This document shows positions 57,089-64,000 of a DNA stretch of 64,000 nt, piece after piece. The notes beneath the pieces are model-generated. The model was given only the letters and a program-made list of their open reading frames with translations. It had not been told where the DNA came from and searched no databases. Position 1 is the first letter of the stretch. Each line of letters begins with the position of its first letter. This DNA comes from Pseudofabraea citricarpa (Eukaryota; Ascomycota; Leotiomycetes; Helotiales; Dermateaceae). Where the stretch lies: assembly GCA_029641185.1 (NCBI GenBank), contig JAPWGK010000014.1:992001-1056000 (forward strand). Reading direction: 5' to 3'. Made by a program: the position numbers and the translations under genes.

Positions 57089-58360
57089 ATGGAAAATGGG
57101 GGTCAGGGAACCGGTGGGGCGGGAGGGAGTAATGGGAATCAGGCTGGAGGGGTTGCTGGTGGAGTTGGAGGCGGGCAGGCTGCTGGTGCTGCTGCAACAG
57201 CAACGACTACAGCAGATGCGCAATCACAAATTACAACTACATCATCCGGCTTTCAAACCTCAACAACATCATCTCAAAGTACAAGTACAACAGCAGCAGC
57301 GACGTCCAGTTCTAGTGCGGCACCATCGTCATCCTCGGGTATCCAAAATGGAGCTATTATCGGTGGTATCGTTGGTGGCATAGCAGGCCTGATCATTATT
57401 TCGCTAATAGCACTTTGGCTACTCCGACGGAAGAAGAATAAGAACAAGGCGAAAAAGATTGGGACGACCGAGCCGGTTACTTATGCTGGCCTGAATGCAT
57501 CGTTTTCTGGAGTTCGATTCGGAGGAAGTGCACCTAGTCCCTCAAGTACCCAGGGCCACCATGACAGTCTTCTTCCACCACCACTGTTCACCCCCGGTGC
57601 GAGCACTTCGAATTCTGGAGTCAACATTAGAGGCGGAGAAACAAGCCCATACATGCGAGACAGCCAAGCCGAAAGTGCCCAGTTCTTACACTCATATGCG
57701 GACAGTCACTCGGACACCATGTCAAGAACAGCCAGGAGTTCACTCGGCCGCATCGATACTTCATCACATGGCGCACAATCGGACACATTCGTATCTCCTA
57801 TGTCCCCTGGCTTTGCGCCTCTGAGCCCAGTTGCCTATCAGAACCATAAACCAGGACTGACAAGGCAAGACACAACCGATACTATGGGATTTCCAAGGGA
57901 GCATGACGAGGAATTGGATACTCTTCCACCTATGCCACGGATACATGCACCGAACAGGGATACTATGGACACGATGAACACCTTGGATTCAATAGACACA
58001 ATGGGGTTCCCTTTAGCTTCGCCACATACCAGTGTTGCCCTGGCAGCACCAAGGCCGGTGCATCCTGTCAATCAACACTCCTTGGAATACCAAGTGAGGA
58101 GTGAGATGAGCGGAGTTGAGAGCCCTGTCCTTGGGTTCCACGAAAGACAGCCTTCGAAACCACAAAATGTACAGCGACAAAGCCAATTAAGCAAGGTTGA
58201 CTCTTACGAAAGTCCGGTTGCAACCAAATTAGGAGTTTCGAGGAACATGAGCCAGCGGACGATGGCATCTGTAAGTGATTATGGACCAGATGTTATCAGT
58301 GACGATGAGCTGGAGCGCTTGGGCGTGGGATTGGGTCGGAGATTGACTCCTGATCGTTGA
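57089..58360 (+). CDS. Single-pass membrane protein with Ser/Thr-rich ectodomain
   Basis: The frame from the ATG at 57089 gives 423 residues. The N-terminal 80 residues are Gly-, Ala-, Ser- and Thr-rich (probably O-glycosylated), followed by one transmembrane helix (IIGGIVGGIAGLIIISLIAL), a basic stop-transfer (RRKKNKNKAKK) and a long disordered cytoplasmic tail in which DTMGFP occurs twice. This layout resembles the Mid2/Wsc-type sensors and many anonymous fungal membrane proteins. An in-frame ATG at 56912 would add 59 hydrophobic residues; I prefer 57089 because the upstream part reads like pyrimidine-rich leader, but a signal peptide from the longer form is not excluded. Function unknown. 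Confidence 0.75.
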   Translation: MENGGQGTGGAGGSNGNQAGGVAGGVGGGQAAGAAATATTTADAQSQITTTSSGFQTSTTSSQSTSTTAAATSSSSAAPSSSSGIQNGAIIGGIVGGIAGLIIISLIALWLLRRKKNKNKAKKIGTTEPVTYAGLNASFSGVRFGGSAPSPSSTQGHHDSLLPPPLFTPGASTSNSGVNIRGGETSPYMRDSQAESAQFLHSYADSHSDTMSRTARSSLGRIDTSSHGAQSDTFVSPMSPGFAPLSPVAYQNHKPGLTRQDTTDTMGFPREHDEELDTLPPMPRIHAPNRDTMDTMNTLDSIDTMGFPLASPHTSVALAAPRPVHPVNQHSLEYQVRSEMSGVESPVLGFHERQPSKPQNVQRQSQLSKVDSYESPVATKLGVSRNMSQRTMASVSDYGPDVISDDELERLGVGLGRRLTPDR

Positions 58361-61300
58361 ATGATGGATCAGCAATGGGATTATCACTTGGTAGATCAGA
58401 AGTTTGCGGCAGAGTGCTTGTAAGATTGGCAGACAAGTTTCGGTCCGTTGAGACCAAATACTTTTGCAGAAGGAGGCGCGTGCGTGTGGGAACGTGTGAG
58501 AGAAGCAGCAGGCGAGAAGAATACGGTCCCTCAAGCGATTGGTTTTTGGAATGGCGAGTACGCATCAAGGCAAGTGGCTAGTCTCAAGTGTCATAACAGA
58601 GCAAATGTGTGAGCCAGAGGAGACGCCGGCTCACGTGGACGGAGCAACATAACTTCAGAGGAGATCTTTTATATACCCATACTTACACTATCATTAATAT
58701 TTCATATATAAATACAAATACTTAAACATTATACTGCGAGTCTCTATCAGTTATTGTTCTGCATTAGAAGAATTCCGAGTTTTACTATGTTTAGATTACT
58801 TAGGCATCCCCTCCTAGATACAAATGAATGGAAAGAAGGAAAGACAGGATTAAGTGATGGGTATTGATTAGACATGATCACTCTATTCCCTTAGACCCAA
58901 CATACCCACTTGGGAGGGGTTGGGCCTCGACCTTAAGACCCGAGCGACTGGAGTGAAGATATGCAACAACAATACGTAAATGAACATACCAGGAAAGCCG
59001 AAATCTTACCGATCATGCTGTTCAAACAGTCAAATGGTTTAGCAAGGTGTTGTAATCTTGGTACCGAGAGAAACGTGCCTTTTAAGTATGGAACTAAGGC
59101 GTAAGCTTGGCCAACTCACCGGGCTCCGACATGCAACAATATTATGATTAGATCCGAATATTATTGTCAATAATATAGTGGGGACGATGATTGGCTGGTG
59201 TTAGCTTGATGATTATCCCGGGTGGTAAGATCATGGTTTAGAGGCATTTGTGTAATACAACATATTCAGTAAGCTACATGTAGTTTACTGACGTTTAGAG
59301 ACATCGAGACTGGAAACCTGATGTTTAACGTAGATACTAGAAGTGATGATTAGTTAGAAGCAGATTATTTATCAAGATGGCTGGTTGAACTACGGCTAGC
59401 TTCTCCTTCTAGCACATGGAATAATCCATTTGCAGAGATCGGGGCACGACTTCGGGCCGATGAATCGGATCACGATATGCAACATTAATAAGATGTGACA
59501 ACCTACCAAGATTTTAGTGTGTCGCTGTCATCCGGTAGCTCGTATCATTCTTGTTACCGAAGGGCGGAGGCGACGAACTTCACTCTCGGATTATAACCTA
59601 AGCTAGAGAGGCCGAGTTATGATACGCAACATATATCTTCATTTTTTGCTATCTCAATTACATGTTGGGGGTTGGTGATGGAATAGATCGTGTTTGGTCA
59701 TCCAGAGGCGGCTGGTGGTCAGATATGACGAGTTGTGGCAAGAAAGGGCGTATGTTACATCTGACATAAGGGCCCAAATGTGGGGGCAGACACGAGGGGC
59801 GTAGAAGGGCGTGAGAAAATGCGACGTGCAACAAAAATGTTTACGTTCAATCAGCGGCACCAAAAGAACAATCGGATTGTTCATGCATGAAACAAAAATG
59901 GGATGCCAACCTGAAAGGGGCCTTATTCTAACCAAAACCAAACAAGTGCTTCTGTGCACTCGGAGGTCTCAGATGGCTTGATCGAATCCCAGACGAGAGG
60001 GTCCAGGTGCTGTTGGAACTGTCCATATATTTTGGAGTGCTATGTGGGACTTTCTTCTCGAAAAAAATAAAGCGTTTAGTTGATATAGATATAGATCTCG
60101 AGGGCGGGAATGCAGTTGCGGAATAGAAGAGAAATGTAAAAAATATATGGCCAGGCCTCGCTTAACTAAGGTCAAGTGGCTGACCGGAAAAGATAGTAGG
60201 GGAAAGATTGGACGAAGACACTACGGAGATTTAGGTACGATGTGCAACAAGAAGTTTTAAATTGTGATCCTATCATCAGCCATAGATCTCGAGATTCTCA
60301 GTTATGAAATAACGTGATTAAGGTTTATGTGGATATTCGTCGTTAATATTTCGAGGATTTAAACGACAAGAACTGCATCTCATATCTACCTCAGCTCTGT
60401 ACCAGCCACCGAGATAACTAACTGATTTTATTGTGATAAACATCTGGGATTTCTAGAGACAATCTTTGTTTTTTATGTTAATTTGTCAACATGTGATCTC
60501 ACGCATCTGGGCTAGCTTCCAATTCTTCTTCAACCCATCTCCTAGCCTAGCAACCGGCCCTTTAGTCCTCTCCACATACCCACATGGCAAAGTATTAACA
60601 AACCTGTTATATCAGCACTGCGACATGCAACATATGCTCTTAAGGCTGATAACCCAGATGTATAATCAGTAAAGCAAGATACCCGAGGAGAAGATATGCA
60701 ACAAAACCCCAGTGAGAGGGGAACTCTATTACATTACTTTCCTTGAGACGTGCAACATGAGTTCTAGCGCCATAACCTTGGCTAGACGCGGAACATTCAA
60801 TAGATTGATTCCCAGGTCTAAGCTTAAATGGCTTCTGCTAGCAGCGTTGCAACCCGGGATGCGATGTGCAACAAACATATTTACTCCGTATATGGCTTTG
60901 GATTTTAAGTGAGTGATGGCATGGGATTTGTTGCATATCTCATAAAGATAAACGAGAGATATGGCGTAAACCCTGAGTTATTCTATGGCTCTAGAAGGCT
61001 GTCCCAGAAACACTAAGTGCTGGTGAGATATATACTATCTGGTGCCGGCTTTATTATGCATGGGCAAGCAACCTCGAGGTCCTGGTTGCGAAGTGCAACA
61101 GAATCTGGATGTAACCTAGCAATGTGCCCATTACCAATTCAACGTCTAGCTCAATACCTTAAAAATGTCGGGGTAAGGCTTAGCTTCACCTACTATCCAG
61201 GAAACGTGAGACGAGTCTGCTCAGCAGTAGCCTAGCAAACTTAGGTTACTCGAAAGTTTCTGGCACCCCAAAAGTATTAGCTTTCTAAAAGTACTTGAGC

Positions 61301-61520
61301 GGACTTGAGTATCTAAATTTACTTGGGTGTCTGAATGCAACTAGGTACCCGAGGACCAGTAATGTATGATGTAGGACCAAACAAGGATCCAAGAATTAGA
61401 AGATGCTTAGAGAGGAATGATTATGAACCTGCATCAACATATTAATCAAACACTGAAAAAACCATCATCGCAGCTCTCTAATTCATAGGGATTGTCAGTA
61501 AACACCCGAGCATGCCCATA

Positions 61521-61546
61521 TACCTACCTAGGTACCTAGGTAGGTA
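61521..61546. repeat. 26-base perfect palindrome built on TACCTAGGTA
   Basis: TACCTACCTAGGTACC followed by TAGGTAGGTA reads the same on both strands. Shorter relatives (CCTAGGTA) occur near 6703, 31451 and 47201. Confidence 0.9.
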
Positions 61547-61860
61547 ACGTAGCTCACTCACACCTCGGGCCCTTAACAGCGCGCCCACCTCGCAAAGTAC
61601 AACGTCAAAACAAAACAAAAAAAAAGGCAGAAGAAAAGTCCCAGATAGAGTTCAGCAGAAATAAAAACAGCAACGAAATGATCCATCATCTTCTGCAGCC
61701 TCATCCTTCCTTATATTCCAACCCACTTCACCTCATTTCATTTCTGACTTTTCCGGGGATTCTCGCTAGCCATGGTGGTGGTCCCCTTGGTTAGACGCGG
61801 TTAGGCTTGGGCTTTGGCTGGGGCTTGGCCTGGAAGCTCACACCCCCAACGTACTCTACG

Positions 61861-61893
61861 TACCCTACCCTACCCTACCCTACCTACCCTAGG
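61861..61893. repeat. TACCC tandem repeat
   Basis: Four perfect TACCC units plus a slightly broken continuation to CCTAGG. Five-base periodicity, not the six-base telomere unit. Confidence 0.85.
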
Positions 61894-62259
61894 ACGTGGT
61901 ACATGGGTAAGCTACAGTACTAAGCAAACTAGAGGGCAGCAAGAGGCTGACAGGGGGGATTGCGATATGCAACATTGGGAATGGGGACCATCATGAGGAA
62001 ACTATTTTGCTCGTGATTCTTTCTGTGGGTTCCCTCTGGCGGCTGGTATGTGATTTCATCATAATTTGTCTGGAGACGATTCGTTGGCGGTCTTTTGCTG
62101 CAATGGATATTTCGATATAGATGAGTAGAAGAAGTAAGTAAGCAACTGCGAAACAAATAAAGAACCAAGATTCTCGTGGGTATCCAGTCATTTATTGATA
62201 CATTATTATACAAGAGAATCTATTTTCCGGGGACGAAAGAAGCCATCACGACTCCCCAA

Positions 62260-63340
62260 TTATTCTACAATCTCATCTCCATTCTTCTCCATGATCCCAG
62301 TTAGGAACTTCCACTCCGCCGCACTCACCTTGCTGACACTCATCCGCGCCAACTTGAGCATCTGCATATTTTCCAGTGGACTTCCTTTCTTGCACTGATA
62401 ATCACGTAGGTCCTTGAGTGTAACAGGCGTCTTCAGCTTCTGTCGGAACTCGACATGAACGACGGACCATTTTGGATTCTCGGGATCGGACTTCGCGTCA
62501 TAGTATGGCGCTTTGGGGTCATGGGCCGTCACTATGGAACCCCGTGTCAGTTCGGCTGGATAGATGATAAGGTGGATAGGCATCGTACGATCAGGTGAAT
62601 GTTCCTGTACTATCTCCATAACACCCACGATGGCTGGGACCTTGCAGCTAGAGTGGTAGAAGAAAGCAAGATCGCCTTTCTTCATTGCTCGGAGGTTGTT
62701 GCGTGCTGGTGACGATGGTGTTAATGTTGGCGCCTTGCGAAGTAGGGAACTTTAGACATACCTGCATAAGCTCGAATCCCTATTGTTGATTAGTATCTTC
62801 GTGCTGTTACAGAAGTCGACCAACTTACCGTCCCATGGCTCAGGCACCGTCTTGGAGGCCAAATCATCAATCGAGAACTTGATATCCTGGCCCTTCTCCA
62901 GACGCGACTCTGGCTCTGCTTTCATCAACCAGTACTGGCGACCGCCGGAAGACGAAGGGGGTGGTGGGCTTGCGCTCACTTTAGAAGGCTACCTATCATC
63001 AGTATACCCCCACGATCACCCCTCCAATAAAGTCGCGGTTGGGTGGCTGTCATGTGACTGCAGCCGCAACGTCCATTGAAGGCACGAAGAAGTGAAAGTG
63101 GAGAAATGGTTGACTGACGAGTTTGGGCGGCTTATCCTGGATGCCATTGGCTTCGGGGGGAGATTCTCTGCGGGACTTGGCCTCCTTCTTCGACTTCTTA
63201 GCTGCTTTTGGTGATGATGGTGGTGCTGCTGCTGGTGTTGCTTCGACGGCCTGCTCCTTGGGCGCGTTCCGTCGACTGGAGCGCCTGGGTTCATCCGCTG
63301 TTCTGGGAGGCTCCAGGTGGTGTGCCTTTCGTTTGGGCAT
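62260..63340 (-). CDS. EVE-domain protein (Thyn1-like)
   Basis: Four exons, 63340-63119, 62988-62829, 62779-62762 and 62705-62260, give 281 residues. The N-terminal 90 residues are basic, Ala/Pro-rich and probably disordered with nuclear-localisation-like clusters (KAAKKSKKEAKSRR). The EVE domain follows: RQYWLMKAEPESR, FSIDDLASK, PEPWDGIRAYAARNNLR (assembled across an 18-base exon), KGDLAFFYHSSCKVPAIVGV, DPKAPYYDAKSDPENPKWSV and LKDLRDYQCKKGSPLENMQM. EVE domains are PUA-like folds that bind modified bases in DNA or RNA; vertebrate Thyn1 is nuclear. The specific ligand is unknown. The tiny third exon is required to keep the domain continuous. Confidence 0.93.
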
Positions 63341-64000
63341 GGCTCGCAGCAGTGAGAATGGGTTTGTTTCACGGTGTGGGCGACGCGGTGACTTGCAAGT
63401 TGAATCTTCCCAATCTCACGATGTTACACCCCGGACTCTGGGCGCAGGGATCAAGGATGAAAGCAGCGAGGGGTCTACAACGTACCCGTCCACCGGATCA
63501 TTCGTAACAGAGCCGACGTCCAGCACACACAACATGACATACCGGCAGGTGGTAGGGACAGTAGGAGAATGTACATCACACATGGAAAGCCCAAGCGGGG
63601 AGGGGGAAGGACTCGAAAGAGGAAGAGGGGGAAGAAGAAACGAAGATAAAATAAAGCTGAGGAAGGCGAAGAAGGGTTGGCTGGCTGACCGACTGACTAA
63701 CTGACGGACTGACTGACTGACTTGTCTCATGCACGACAGACAGAAGCAGGATGGGAGGAGACTCGGGACGTGTTGGCTATCCTTGTCATATCGAACGCCT
63801 TTCCTTCGGATCGTCCATCAGAGTTTCCCTCGTGAAAAAGAATGCCTGTGCCTTGGACGTCTCCACTGGGCCCTGGGGACTTCTTGATTACCGGACCCCA
63901 ACGACGCAAAGTGTAATTCTGAGCATTAAACAAGTCATTAGCCGGATCCTGTCATACTATAAACTCTCCGAGAGGGGGAGAGAGAGATAGAGATTGAGAA
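63341..64000. other. EVE-gene promoter side, no gene seen
   Basis: The stretch up to the window edge has purine-rich DNA (63590-63660), ACTG/CTGA repeats at about 63689-63722 and no supported coding sequence. A gene starting beyond the edge cannot be excluded. Confidence 0.5.

Larger units (their letters stand above)
58955..61974. repeat. Dispersed short motif array, consensus near GAYRTGCAACA
   Basis: Thirteen copies were read by eye. The core TGCAACA starts at 58962, 59132, 59478, 59625 (CGCAACA variant), 59827, 60243, 60626, 60697, 60751, 60868, 61094 and 61968 on the + strand, and lies at 60929-60935 on the - strand. Most are preceded by GA plus two bases (for example TGCGATA, TGCGACG, GAAGATA) and followed by A or T. 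Spacing is irregular, from 54 to 874 bases. Flanks outside about 15 bases show no obvious shared sequence, so these are motif-sized sites rather than copies of a longer repeat. Confidence 0.8.
58361..62259. other. Large gene-free region
   Basis: Nearly 4 kb without a protein gene I can support: frames are short on both strands and cannot be joined to any family. It holds the dispersed GAYRTGCAACA words, a 26-base palindrome and a TACCC repeat, listed separately. It separates the membrane-protein gene (+) from the EVE gene (-), so both flanking ends are 3' ends and no known gene needs it as a promoter. Confidence 0.6.

Noticed and set aside
61861..61893. TACCC repeat considered as interstitial telomere DNA
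   Set aside because: The unit is five bases, whereas the usual fungal telomere unit is TTAGGG (CCCTAA); no other subtelomeric sign.
58955..61974. TGCAACA array considered as tandem H/ACA snoRNAs
   Set aside because: Each ACA would need two hairpins and an ANANNA hinge upstream at fixed spacing; spacing is irregular, down to 54 bases.

Overview
The window is nuclear DNA from a filamentous ascomycete (Pezizomycotina). Nearly every gene is broken by short GT-AG introns of about 45-105 bases, genes lie on both strands, a single dispersed 5S rRNA gene is present, and the proteins are of fungal type (Skn7 response regulator, Mdm35, Tma16, GH93 arabinanase, 2EXR and Zn2Cys6 proteins). A leotiomycete is possible, but I cannot prove the class from the sequence. 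Gene models were built by joining reading frames at splice sites that keep recognisable protein families in frame. The total lengths of all spliced models are divisible by three.

Layout. 0-9.1 kb: an SRPK-like kinase cut by the window edge (+), a 5S rRNA gene, a secreted GH93 enzyme (+), a mitochondrial Prx5-type peroxiredoxin (+) and an Ariadne-type RBR ubiquitin ligase (+). 9.9-18.0 kb: EXO1 (-) diverging from TMA16 (+), then MAM33/p32 (-) and eIF2B-epsilon/GCD6 (-). 19.1-25 kb: SKN7 (-) behind about 3 kb of gene-free upstream DNA, then a DUF167 protein (-). 25-33 kb: an RGG-rich HAD/Swiss-Army-Knife protein (+), DNA primase small subunit PRI1 (+), a 2EXR protein (+) and TRM10 (-). 33-45 kb: MSH2 (+), a Zn2Cys6 factor (+), a short-chain dehydrogenase (-) and a RasGAP (-). 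48-55 kb: RRP6 (-) diverging from MDM35 (+), then a small two-helix membrane protein that ends 24 bases before GPI1 (+). 57-64 kb: a single-pass membrane protein (+), a 3.9 kb gene-free stretch and an EVE-domain protein (-).

Most of the genes are housekeeping: DNA repair and replication (EXO1, MSH2, PRI1), translation and RNA (eIF2B-epsilon, TMA16, TRM10, RRP6), mitochondria (MAM33, MDM35, PRX), GPI anchors (GPI1) and signalling (SKN7, RasGAP). I see no secondary-metabolite cluster, no intact transposon and no classical defence system.

The least explained signal is in the gene-free stretch at about 58.9-62.0 kb. About thirteen copies of a short word close to GAYRTGCAACA lie there, twelve on the + strand and one reversed. 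Also worth a second look are the possible two-cistron arrangement of the small membrane protein with GPI1, an MDM35 stop codon split by an intron with a competing acceptor that would add a membrane tail, a GC-AG intron in the RasGAP gene, and an exact MluI cell-cycle box upstream of PRI1.
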